A stretch of 6,197 nucleotides of DNA from Gammaproteobacteria bacterium (GTDB lineage Bacteria > Pseudomonadota > Gammaproteobacteria > Granulosicoccales > Granulosicoccaceae). Below, one piece after another: positions 1 to 6,167 of the stretch. The first letter of the stretch is position 1. Every line of letters starts with the position of its first letter. Position numbers and translations under genes: made by a program. Below the pieces are notes generated by a model. It was not told the DNA's origin. It saw nothing but the letters and a program-made list of their open reading frames with translations, and made no database searches. The stretch covers positions 1-6,197 of the forward strand of contig JAGRHW010000219.1 of the NCBI GenBank assembly GCA_020444765.1. The letters are read 5' to 3'.

Positions 1-1381
1 CGCCTTGTTTGTGCTGCGCCCGCTGTCTTGAGGCCAGTTCTCCTTTGGCGTAGTTGAAATACTGCACCAACGGTATATGTGAAGGGCAGACATAGGCGCA
101 GGAACCGCAGGCGATACAGTCCAGCAGTCCGAGTGAGACCGATGAATCCAGGCTGCCGGCGCGAATCCTGGAAGCCATTTCCAGAGGTACCAGGCCACAG
201 GGACAGGCCTTGACGCAACTGGCGCAGCGTATGCAGGGCATGACAGGGCTGTCCTGTACTTCCTTCCGCGTTAATGCCAACAGTCCGTTGCTACCCTTGA
301 TGGATGGTACGCGGGTACTGGGTATGGGCTGGCCCATCATTGGTCCGCCACTGATCATGCGCACGGGTTCTTCGGTGAAGCCCTTGCAGTAATGAATAAG
401 CTGTTCCAGAGGGGTGCCGAGCAGAACGCGAAGGTTGTTCGGTTCTTTCAGGGCTCCGCCGGAAACCGTCATCACGCGTGAGATCAGGGGATGGCCAAAA
501 TGCAGGGCCTCGTATACGGCAAATGCCGTAGCCACATTGTGCACGACGACGCCGATATCCGCCGTCAGACCCCTGGCGGGCGTCTCCTTGCCGGTCAGCG
601 CCTGCACGAGATGTTTCTCCGAGCCCATGGGATAACGCGTAGGAAGTCCGGCAATCCGGATGCCATGATAGGCCCCGGCAGCTTCCTTAAGGCATTGCTG
701 GGCGCGAGGCTTGTTGTTCTCTATACCTATAACAATGTCGTCTACTCCCAGCGCACGGGCCATCAGCCGAACGCCACCTATCACGCGTTCCGGATACTCC
801 TGCATCAAACGGTCGTCGCAGGTCAGATAGGGTTCGCATTCGGCACCGTTGATCACCAGGGTCTGCAGTGTATAGCGGGAAGCCAGCCCGAGTTTCACCG
901 CTGACGGGAAGGTTGCGCCACCCATACCGACAATGCCCGCATCGGCAACACGTCCGGCAATCTCGCCGGGTGACAGGGAAAAAGGGTCTTTGCAGGGCGT
1001 GATGGTTTCCAGCCATTCATCCTTGCCGTCGGGTTTGAGTGTGATGGTACGGACCGATAATCCTGAAGGATGATGGGCTGGAAAATTACCTATACCCATA
1101 ATGCGCCCGGAGGTGGGAGCATGAACCGGTGCGGATATCGCGCCCTGGCTTCGCGCCAGTATTTGCCCCTTTTTAACCGTATCGCCTCTTTTGACCAGTG
1201 CTTGTGCTGCCGCGCCGATATGTTGTTGCAGAGGGATATGCAGCAATGGGGGCATGGGCAGGTCTGTAATCGCCCGGTCTGCGCTGAGGGTTTTGCGGTC
1301 ATCGGGATGAACGCCGCCGCGTATGCCGAACAGTTTGAGATCGCCGGATCTGCCTGAACCCCATTTCAAGAAGGCATTCAT
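1..1381 (-). CDS. rnfC: RnfC, NADH/FMN-binding iron-sulfur subunit of the Rnf complex (partial, C-terminus cut by the window edge)
   Basis: RnfC is the peripheral Rnf subunit that accepts electrons from NADH in the nitrogen-fixation direction and passes them towards RnfB and ferredoxin. I translated it by hand; it stays open for 460 codons to the left edge. In order: an N-terminal GGVHPDDRK segment (22-30); a barrel-like region with SAPVHAPTSGRI (83-94); the glycine-rich GMGGATFP motif (152-159) and NGAECEP (178-184), typical of the NADH/FMN-binding Rossmann-like domain; then two 4Fe-4S clusters, C383/C386/C389/C393 and C422/C425/C428/C432. C395 is an extra cysteine after the first cluster. 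The start ATG (1381-1379) overlaps the rnfB stop as TGATG, suggesting translational coupling; no strong Shine-Dalgarno is seen. The remaining C-terminus is outside the window, so total length and any C-terminal repeats as in E. coli RsxC are unknown. The family call is secure from the motifs and gene order. Confidence 0.95.
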   Translation of the reverse strand, partial: MNAFLKWGSGRSGDLKLFGIRGGVHPDDRKTLSADRAITDLPMPPLLHIPLQQHIGAAAQALVKRGDTVKKGQILARSQGAISAPVHAPTSGRIMGIGNFPAHHPSGLSVRTITLKPDGKDEWLETITPCKDPFSLSPGEIAGRVADAGIVGMGGATFPSAVKLGLASRYTLQTLVINGAECEPYLTCDDRLMQEYPERVIGGVRLMARALGVDDIVIGIENNKPRAQQCLKEAAGAYHGIRIAGLPTRYPMGSEKHLVQALTGKETPARGLTADIGVVVHNVATAFAVYEALHFGHPLISRVMTVSGGALKEPNNLRVLLGTPLEQLIHYCKGFTEEPVRMISGGPMMGQPIPSTRVPSIKGSNGLLALTRKEVQDSPVMPCIRCASCVKACPCGLVPLEMASRIRAGSLDSSVSLGLLDCIACGSCAYVCPSHIPLVQYFNYAKGELASRQRAQHKQG

Positions 1382-1914
1382 CAGCAGGCCGCCTTTTGTG
1401 GTTCCGACCAATACCATGTTTGAAGTGTGTGCCGAACTGTGCGCATTTCAATGCATTCCGTCGGACACACCTCAAAACATTTTTCGCAACCGGTGCAGGC
1501 ATCGGCAAAAACTGCGTGGATCTGTTTGGAACCGCCGACGATGGCGTCCGTCGGACATCGCTTGTAACACTTTGTGCAGCCTATGCACAAATATTCATGA
1601 ATAAAGGCAACCCGGGGTTCCTTTTCATCCACATCCGACAGGTCAACGCTGACGCCGAGCTTCGCGGCCAGCGCCTCGGCCAATGCTCTGCCGCCGGGCG
1701 GGCACAGCGTTACAGCCGCTTCGCCGCTGGCAACCGCGGCAGCCGCCGGAGCGCAACCCGGATAACCACACTGACCACATTGTGATCCGGGAAGCAGCTG
1801 TTCAATTTCCGCTTCCAGCGGGTTGCCTTCTACGGCAAGGTATTTGGCGGCAAAACCCAGCAGCGACCCCATGATGAAACCCAGTACCGCTATAATGAGA
1901 ATGGCAGAAATCAT
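1381..1914 (-). CDS. rnfB: RnfB, ferredoxin-like iron-sulfur subunit of the Rnf complex
   Basis: RnfB is the membrane-anchored iron-sulfur subunit expected to exchange electrons with soluble ferredoxin or flavodoxin. The 177-residue product starts with one hydrophobic anchor (about 3-25). Next comes the CGQCGYPGC cluster motif (C46, C49, C54, with C71 as the likely fourth ligand). Two classical ferredoxin clusters follow: C110/C113/C116/C120-P and C140/C143/C146/C150-P. C154 and C177 are additional cysteines. The length is slightly below that of E. coli RsxB (about 192 residues), mainly because of a short C-terminus. The ATG sits 24 bases after the rnfA stop, with a GGGG stretch about 8 bases upstream as a possible ribosome site. 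It overlaps rnfC by one base. The gene order A-B-C on one strand with tight spacing implies one operon that would continue leftwards, by analogy with rnfD, G, E and H. Confidence 0.96.
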   Translation of the reverse strand: MISAILIIAVLGFIMGSLLGFAAKYLAVEGNPLEAEIEQLLPGSQCGQCGYPGCAPAAAAVASGEAAVTLCPPGGRALAEALAAKLGVSVDLSDVDEKEPRVAFIHEYLCIGCTKCYKRCPTDAIVGGSKQIHAVFADACTGCEKCFEVCPTECIEMRTVRHTLQTWYWSEPQKAAC

Positions 1915-1938
1915 TAATACAACCCCGATATTTTCCGT

Positions 1939-2517
1939 TCAACCAGCGGTCAGGCCGGCGAATCCCATAAACGCAAGCGACATGAGGCCTGCTACCACAA
2001 AGGCTATGGGTGCGCCGCTGAACATGACCGGAACGCTGGACAAGGCCAGTCTTTCTCTCAAGCCTGCGAATAAAACGAGCACCAGTGTAAAACCAATGGC
2101 GGAGCCGAATCCGTAAATCAGACTCTCCAGGAAGCTGTGTTCCTTTTGAACGTTAAGCAGCGCCACGCCCAGAACGGCGCAGTTTGTCGTGATCAACGGC
2201 AGAAAGATGCCCAATACCTGATACAAGGCTGGAGACGTTTTCCGGACTGCCATTTCAGTGAACTGCACGACTGCGGCGATGACCAGGATAAACGTGAGTA
2301 TGCGCAAATACCCGAGATCCAGCGGTTTCAACAGCAAGTGATCCAGCAGCCAGCCGGAAGCGGATGCCAGTGTTAATACAAATGTGGTGGCCAGGCCCAT
2401 GCCCAGGGCCGAGTCCAGTTTGTTCGATACGCCCATCAATGGACACAAGCCCAGAAATTTAACGAGTACGACGTTGTTTACAAGAGCCGTCGAGAGGATG
2501 ATCAGTAAATATTCCAT
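1939..2517 (-). CDS. rnfA: RnfA, integral membrane subunit of the Rnf complex
   Basis: RnfA is an inner-membrane subunit of the RnfA/RnfE (NqrE/NqrD-like) family, part of the ion-translocating core. The 192-residue protein is almost entirely hydrophobic and fits the six transmembrane helices usual for the family. Recognisable signatures are the N-terminal [20 protein letters not shown] segment, the [13 protein letters not shown] loop with C25, and [17 protein letters not shown] with C113. In related RnfA/RnfE and NqrD/NqrE pairs such cysteines hold a membrane-embedded 2Fe-2S cluster; I assign them by motif position only. The length is normal. The ATG at 2517 gives the expected N-terminus, although I see no clear Shine-Dalgarno just upstream (CCTATTACTGCT). 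It is the first gene of the rnf operon and faces nifL across a shared control region containing NifA-type sites. Confidence 0.96.
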   Translation of the reverse strand: MEYLLIILSTALVNNVVLVKFLGLCPLMGVSNKLDSALGMGLATTFVLTLASASGWLLDHLLLKPLDLGYLRILTFILVIAAVVQFTEMAVRKTSPALYQVLGIFLPLITTNCAVLGVALLNVQKEHSFLESLIYGFGSAIGFTLVLVLFAGLRERLALSSVPVMFSGAPIAFVVAGLMSLAFMGFAGLTAG

Positions 2518-2558
2518 AGCAGTAATAGGCGTGATCAGTACGGTCTAAAGGCCAATCA

Positions 2559-2573
2559 ACACGAAATGTGCCA
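2559..2573 (-). promoter_or_regulatory. Possible sigma-54 (-24/-12) promoter of rnfA
   Basis: On the minus strand this reads TGGCAC-ATTTC-GTGT. The -24 box is a perfect match to the TGGCAC half of the TGGCAC-N5-TTGC consensus and the spacing is correct. The -12 box has GT where GC is expected, a position that is usually strongly conserved. It would start transcription near 2548, giving a leader of about 31 bases before the rnfA ATG. An overlapping alternative (CGGAATTCGTTTGGC, 2584-2570) has the GG-N10-GC spacing but a poor -24 box. The position and the two NifA-type sites upstream support a sigma-54 promoter here; the exact element is uncertain. Confidence 0.42.
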
Positions 2574-2717
2574 AACGAATTCCGGCTGTTATTTTTATGT
2601 TTTTTGATTTCGTGACATTACCCTGTATGCCTTGATCTATGGCTATAAAGTGAATTTTTTGTGGATTTCCTTGAATACCGGTACTGCCGGATATACCGTT
2701 ACAGGCGACTGCCAAAT

Positions 2718-2733
2718 TGTCGGGAAGACGACA
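2718..2733. promoter_or_regulatory. NifA upstream activator sequence, site 1
   Basis: The site reads TGTCGGGAAGACGACA, a perfect TGT-N10-ACA. It lies in a longer perfect inverted repeat with 7-base arms, ATTGTCG and CGACAAT, around GGAAGA (2716-2735 region). Read on the minus strand it also fits the fuller TGT-N4-T-N5-ACA consensus. Its centre lies about 107 bases upstream of the predicted nifL start site and about 178 bases upstream of the predicted rnfA start site, so it could serve either or both promoters. Confidence 0.78.
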
Positions 2734-2750
2734 ATCCACGGGCTTTTGGC

Positions 2751-2766
2751 TGTTGAGTTTGTTACA
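2751..2766. promoter_or_regulatory. NifA upstream activator sequence, site 2
   Basis: The site reads TGTTGAGTTTGTTACA on the plus strand and matches TGT-N4-T-N5-ACA in full. It starts exactly 33 bases after site 1, close to three helical turns, so the two would lie on roughly the same face of the DNA. Its centre is about 74 bases upstream of the predicted nifL start site, within the usual range for NifA sites. Confidence 0.75.
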
Positions 2767-2776
2767 AAACAGGCGG

Positions 2777-2789
2777 TAATGTTGTGATA
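2777..2789 (-). promoter_or_regulatory. Possible IHF binding site between the NifA sites and the nifL promoter
   Basis: The minus strand reads TATCACAACATTA, which differs from the IHF consensus WATCAANNNNTTR at one position (C for A at position 6). It lies between the nearer NifA-type site and the -24 box of nifL, where IHF commonly bends DNA so that NifA can contact sigma-54 polymerase. The motif is short and degenerate, so the call rests mainly on placement. Confidence 0.4.
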
Positions 2790-2791
2790 AT
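2783..2791 (+). promoter_or_regulatory. Possible extended -10 (sigma-70) element for basal nifLA transcription
   Basis: TGTGATAAT matches the extended -10 form TG-N-TATAAT with one mismatch. No good -35 box lies 16-18 bases upstream. If real, it would supply some NifA-independent nifLA transcript starting near 2797. It overlaps the possible IHF site, so the two readings compete. Confidence 0.22.
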
Positions 2792-2806
2792 CTGACTTTT
2801 TCGGTC

Positions 2807-2821
2807 TGGTACGAGTTTTGC
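2807..2821 (+). promoter_or_regulatory. Sigma-54 (-24/-12) promoter of nifLA
   Basis: The sequence TGGTACGAGTTTTGC matches TGGCAC-N5-TTGC with one difference (T for C at position 4). The invariant GG and GC doublets have the correct 10-base separation, and a T-rich run precedes the -12 box. Transcription would start near 2833, leaving a leader of about 34 bases before the nifL ATG. Two NifA-type sites lie upstream. A sigma-54 promoter for nifLA is known in Klebsiella and P. stutzeri, where NtrC activates it; here the visible activator sites look like NifA sites. Confidence 0.75.
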
Positions 2822-2866
2822 CGTTTCCATGTCGAGCATTCGAATGAATACGAGAGCCGATGAGCA

Positions 2867-4498
2867 ATGATCCAGCAAAAAGGCGCTAAACAAGAATCTG
2901 TGATCCTGGATGCCATCAGTCAGTTTCTGGCATCTCCTCCAAAAGGAACACCTGCTGAAATCCTTGAAGCATTTGATCTGCCGGGCGCAAAAAACTACAT
3001 CCCGCCCAAGATCCTTCATGAAACCATTGAGCAGGCTCCTGTGGCAATTTCCATCACCGACCACCAGGCTGTCATTATTTACGCTAATCCGGCGTTTGAA
3101 AGGCTAACAGGCTATAGCCGCGATGAAGTGATCGGTAAGAATGAATCCATGTTGTCCAGCAAATCGACACCCAAGGCTGTGTATGAAGGTTTGTGGGCGA
3201 CCATAACCGGCAACAAGGTCTGGGAAGGCATTCTGGTAAACCATAGAAAGGACAAGGAGGAATATGTTGCGGAAGTGGTGATTTCACCGATTCTGGACAA
3301 AGGCGGAACGATCCGCTATTTCCTCGGCATGCACCGGGATATAACACGGCTGCACCAACTTGAACAGAAACTCAAGTTTCAGAAAAGCCTGCTTGAAGCG
3401 GCGCTGGATGCCGCGCCCATGGTCATAGCCGTTGCCGATATGGAAGGAAACATCTTTCTCGACAATCATGCCTACAAGGCTTTGATGGGAGACTGCAAGG
3501 GCACTGAACCCTTGAAAATGTTTCTAAAGTCCCTCAATGAGCAAATCGGCTTTGAACTGAGCAGCAGCTCTGCCGAGTGTAAGAACTTCACCAATATCGA
3601 TATAAGGCTGGAGCTTCCGAGCGGTAACAGCCCGCGCTGGTTTACCTGCTCGGGTGTCTTCATCGCTGAACCCAGCGGCGAGGCACACCACTACTTCCAC
3701 TACAGTGAAACCGATAGACGATGGCTGTTGTTTCTAGCAAATGAAGTAACGTCCAGTCGTGAAAGGCTCAACGAAGCCCGGTTAAACATGATTCGTTCAG
3801 GCATGGCAAAACAGCAAATGGTGCAAACCATGCGGGAGGCGATATCTGCGGCTATCTTCAAATTGCAGGTGCCGGTCAATGTATTGGATGCGGTTTTCTC
3901 GATGAAGGGTTCAGGGCCCGGTGATAGTAAGGAGGCCGTGTTACAGCAGATACGGGAAGGCTGTGATGATGCGATAGAAAGCCTTCATGCAGCGATGCCG
4001 CAGCCTTCTGTCGAGGATCTGTCAATCGTCAACGTGAATGAAATTGTTCATGAAGTGCTCAGGCTGTCTACCGAAAAACTGTTATCGATTGGCGCCACCG
4101 TCGACTGGCGTCCTACGGCTGTACTGCCCAGTATCCGGGGACGGGTCAATGCGCTGCGCGGGTTGTTGATGTATCTGCTGGACAACGCGATAGAGGCGAT
4201 TGGTGAAAGTTCGCATAACTTACGGGAAATACGCCTGAAGACAATACTGGACAGGAATGAGGTCGTGATCGAGCTGGTCGACAGTGGTCCGGGCATACCG
4301 GCCTCGATGAAGTTCAAGGTATTCGAACCCTTCTATTGTGGTTGGGAGCAATCGAGGTATCACGCCGGAATGGGGCTGACCATGGCGCAGGAAGTTGCCT
4401 TGAGCCATGAAGGCAGTATCGAAATTGATTCTGAATTCTATGGTGGCTGTCGAGTGATCGTGCGTCTTCCGATCTCAGTCGACAGCAGGACGCATTGA
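2867..4498 (+). CDS. nifL: NifL, flavin-containing redox and nitrogen-status antagonist of NifA
   Basis: NifL binds NifA and inhibits it when oxygen or fixed nitrogen is available. The 543-residue protein has an N-terminal PAS domain (about 48-165) with NESML and GMHRDIT motifs; E93 and W110 appear to match the flavin-pocket E70 and W87 of A. vinelandii NifL. A second PAS-like region (about 172-290) follows, with the NSPRWF motif at 254-259. Then come a helical H-like region (about 295-375) and a GHKL ATP-binding domain (about 385-537): LLDNAIEAI with N440, DSGPGIP (472-478), FKVFEPF (483-489) and GMGL (501-504). In the AAI-x-KLQ-x-PVN segment of the H region the variable residue is F331, so no phosphorylatable histidine is apparent, as expected for a non-kinase NifL. 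A TGA in frame at 2861 makes ATG 2867 the earliest start; its Shine-Dalgarno (GAGAG or TGAG) is weak. The N-terminus is about 20 residues longer than in A. vinelandii. It precedes nifA by one base. Confidence 0.94.
   Translation: MIQQKGAKQESVILDAISQFLASPPKGTPAEILEAFDLPGAKNYIPPKILHETIEQAPVAISITDHQAVIIYANPAFERLTGYSRDEVIGKNESMLSSKSTPKAVYEGLWATITGNKVWEGILVNHRKDKEEYVAEVVISPILDKGGTIRYFLGMHRDITRLHQLEQKLKFQKSLLEAALDAAPMVIAVADMEGNIFLDNHAYKALMGDCKGTEPLKMFLKSLNEQIGFELSSSSAECKNFTNIDIRLELPSGNSPRWFTCSGVFIAEPSGEAHHYFHYSETDRRWLLFLANEVTSSRERLNEARLNMIRSGMAKQQMVQTMREAISAAIFKLQVPVNVLDAVFSMKGSGPGDSKEAVLQQIREGCDDAIESLHAAMPQPSVEDLSIVNVNEIVHEVLRLSTEKLLSIGATVDWRPTAVLPSIRGRVNALRGLLMYLLDNAIEAIGESSHNLREIRLKTILDRNEVVIELVDSGPGIPASMKFKVFEPFYCGWEQSRYHAGMGLTMAQEVALSHEGSIEIDSEFYGGCRVIVRLPISVDSRTH
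4487..4490 (+). promoter_or_regulatory. Ribosome binding site of nifA
   Basis: AGGA lies 9 bases before the TTG at 4500, inside the last codons of nifL. No ATG or GTG occurs in the nifA frame nearby, and the next in-frame ATG is codon 61, inside the GAF domain. The site therefore decides the TTG start. Confidence 0.6.
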
Positions 4499-4499
4499 T

Positions 4500-6062
4500 T
4501 TGAGTGACTTTGAGAGCACTGCGGGAACACTAAGCCGGGACATCGACAAAGGCCATCTGGAGCGGGATCTCGAATGCTTGTACCGGGTGAGTCAGATCCT
4601 CAGTGATTCCCTGCAGCTTGCCGAAACACTGACCCGGTTGCTTCAGGTGCTGCATGAAACGAATGATCTGCAGCACGGTATGATCGCCCTGCGGGAGGGC
4701 GACAGCGATGAATTGATCGTCATGGCCCTGTACAACAACCCTGCGCCTACGACCCTGGTCCGTTACAAGGCCGGCGAGGGCATACTTGGGGAGATCATTC
4801 GAAGTGAAAGGCCGGTGATTCTGTCCCGCATCATCGACGACTCACGTTTTCTGGACAAACTGGGCGTCTACAACCTCGATTTGCCCTTTATCGGTGTGCC
4901 GGTCGTGTCCGGTGGCAAGGTCGTGGGGGTTCTGTCGGCGCAGCCGGTGCTCAGGTCTAGAGCATTGCGGGCTAACCAGCGGATCATGGAGATGGTCAGT
5001 AACCTCATCGGTCAGAGTGTTCGTCTTTCGCAAAAAGTCGAAGATGAAAAACAGTTGATCAAGTCGGAAAGGGATGATTTGAGACGGCAGGTCCGGCACG
5101 AGCACGGATTTTCAAACATGGTCGGCAGAGCCAGAAATATCAGACTGGTGTTTGATCAGGTGAGACAGGTGTCGAAGTGGGACACCACCGTTTTGATCAG
5201 GGGGGAGTCGGGAACCGGTAAGGAACTTATTGCAAATGCGATTCACTACAATTCTCCGCGCGCACAGGGACCGTTTGTAAAACTCAATTGTGCTGCTCTG
5301 CCTGATACGCTGCTTGAATCCGAGTTATTCGGGCATGAGAAAGGCGCGTTTACAGGTGCTGTAAGCCAGCGCAAGGGCAGATTTGAACGGGCCGATGGCG
5401 GCACGATATTCCTCGATGAAATTGGAGAAATCTCTCCCGTCTTTCAGGCAAAGCTGTTGCGTGTCCTGCAGGAAGGGGAATTTGAACGCGTCGGTGCATC
5501 GAGGACGACTACGGTGAATGTACGTATCGTCGCGGCGACCAACAAGGATCTGGAAGAGGAGGTCAGGGACGGGAGCTTTCGTGAGGATCTGTATTACAGG
5601 CTCAATGTGATGCCGATTTTCATGCCGGCTCTGCGGGAGCGTGCAGAAGATATTCCCGACCTGGCAAGATTCATCATCGCACGGATAGGCAAGGCGCAGA
5701 GCAGGGAGCTGTCCATCAACGATAGTGCCATAGCACTGCTGATGCGCTACGAATGGCCCGGAAACGTCCGTGAGTTGCAAAACTGTCTTGAACGTGCATC
5801 GGTGATGAGTGAAAACGGCTTGATCGACAGTCAGGCGATCAACCTCTCCGGGCTGCAGACGGAGCGCTTGTCGACCATTCCGCTGAGCGGCGGCGGGACC
5901 ATCGATATAGACGATCCGGATCTGGATGAACGCGAACGCGTTATTGCAGCTCTGGAACATGCCGGATGGGTGCAGGCGAAGGCCGCCCGATTATTGGGCA
6001 TGACGCCCCGTCAGATCGGTTACCGGATCCAGACCTTGAAGATTAAGGTCAAGCAGCTTTAG
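4500..6062 (+). CDS. nifA: NifA, sigma-54-dependent transcription activator of nif genes
   Basis: NifA is an enhancer-binding protein that uses ATP to open sigma-54 promoters of nif operons. The 520-residue product, close to the 522 of A. vinelandii NifA, has a GAF domain (about 20-180), known in the family to sense 2-oxoglutarate, and a Q-linker-like charged helix (about 180-205). The AAA+ domain (about 205-445) shows Walker A GESGTGKE (235-242), the sigma-54 contact loop GAFTGA (282-287), Walker B IFLDEIGE (303-310), [11 protein letters not shown] (360-370) and WPGNVREL (419-426). A helix-turn-helix domain (about 487-516) contains [18 protein letters not shown]. The only cysteines are C26, C264 and C429; the C-X4-C linker motif of the oxygen-sensing rhizobial NifA class is absent, fitting control by the partner NifL. 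It starts with TTG one base after the nifL stop, so coupling that keeps NifA in balance with NifL is likely. No terminator is seen after the TAG. Confidence 0.97.
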   Translation: MSDFESTAGTLSRDIDKGHLERDLECLYRVSQILSDSLQLAETLTRLLQVLHETNDLQHGMIALREGDSDELIVMALYNNPAPTTLVRYKAGEGILGEIIRSERPVILSRIIDDSRFLDKLGVYNLDLPFIGVPVVSGGKVVGVLSAQPVLRSRALRANQRIMEMVSNLIGQSVRLSQKVEDEKQLIKSERDDLRRQVRHEHGFSNMVGRARNIRLVFDQVRQVSKWDTTVLIRGESGTGKELIANAIHYNSPRAQGPFVKLNCAALPDTLLESELFGHEKGAFTGAVSQRKGRFERADGGTIFLDEIGEISPVFQAKLLRVLQEGEFERVGASRTTTVNVRIVAATNKDLEEEVRDGSFREDLYYRLNVMPIFMPALRERAEDIPDLARFIIARIGKAQSRELSINDSAIALLMRYEWPGNVRELQNCLERASVMSENGLIDSQAINLSGLQTERLSTIPLSGGGTIDIDDPDLDERERVIAALEHAGWVQAKAARLLGMTPRQIGYRIQTLKIKVKQL

Positions 6063-6091
6063 CAACACGATGAATGCACTTTTCTTATCGC

Positions 6092-6107
6092 TGTCACACT
6101 CCTCACA
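6092..6107. promoter_or_regulatory. NifA upstream activator sequence, site 3 (downstream of nifA)
   Basis: The site reads TGTCACACTCCTCACA, a TGT-N10-ACA with flanking bases extending the arms to CTGT and ACAG. The middle T of the fuller consensus is missing on both strands, so alone it is a weaker match. Its support comes from the partner site exactly 33 bases further on. Confidence 0.55.
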
Positions 6108-6124
6108 GAATCCCCGCATTGTCG

Positions 6125-6140
6125 TGTAGTGAAACCTACA
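6125..6140. promoter_or_regulatory. NifA upstream activator sequence, site 4 (downstream of nifA)
   Basis: The site reads TGTAGTGAAACCTACA, a perfect TGT-N10-ACA with 5-base arms TGTAG and CTACA. The minus strand fits TGT-N4-T-N5-ACA. No -24/-12 promoter follows within the window, so the promoter it serves should lie a little beyond the right edge; nifB is the gene found after nifA in A. vinelandii and Klebsiella. Confidence 0.7.
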
Positions 6141-6154
6141 AAGACACACTAAAA

Positions 6155-6167
6155 AATCAAGTAATTC
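6155..6167 (+). promoter_or_regulatory. Possible IHF site in an A/T-rich stretch
   Basis: AATCAAGTAATTC matches WATCAANNNNTTR except for the last base. A second near match, TATCAACAAGATA, lies at 6174-6186. Both fall in the A/T-rich end of the window (6147-6197), just after the second pair of NifA-type sites, where an IHF bend would be expected. A/T-rich DNA gives such matches easily. Confidence 0.3.

Larger units (their letters stand above)
2518..2866. promoter_or_regulatory. Divergent rnfA-nifL control region
   Basis: This 349-base stretch separates rnfA from nifL and holds no credible gene. Reading left to right it contains a weak sigma-54-like promoter facing rnfA, an A/T-rich tract (about 2590-2620 and 2651-2670), two tandem NifA-type sites, a possible IHF site overlapping an extended -10-like element, and a good sigma-54 promoter facing nifL. 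I found no NtrC-type GCAC-N-GTGC palindrome and no hairpin followed by a T run. Open frames that cross it on the minus strand lack recognisable protein motifs and would overlap all these elements. Confidence 0.85.

Noticed and set aside
491..904. 137-codon open frame on the plus strand inside rnfC
   Set aside because: It is antisense to the well-conserved RnfC core (GGATFP and NGAECEP region) and has no family motifs.
2598..2617. TGT ... ACA pair in the A/T-rich tract
   Set aside because: The halves are separated by 14 bases instead of 10, so it does not fit a NifA site.
2860..2889. Nine-codon frame starting with ATG 7 bases before the nifL ATG
   Set aside because: It could act as a short overlapping leader, but the upstream ribosome site is weak and badly spaced for it, and such a short frame is expected by chance.
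2545..2916. 123-codon open frame on the minus strand crossing the rnfA-nifL region
   Set aside because: It has no recognisable motifs, overlaps the nifL start and all predicted promoter and NifA sites, and its composition looks non-coding.
5325..5960. 211-codon open frame on the minus strand inside nifA
   Set aside because: It lies wholly antisense to the conserved AAA+ domain of NifA and shows no recognisable protein motif; it is a codon-use shadow.
6063..6091. Possible terminator after nifA
   Set aside because: No inverted repeat followed by a T run is visible; the TTTTCTT at about 6080 has no stem before it.
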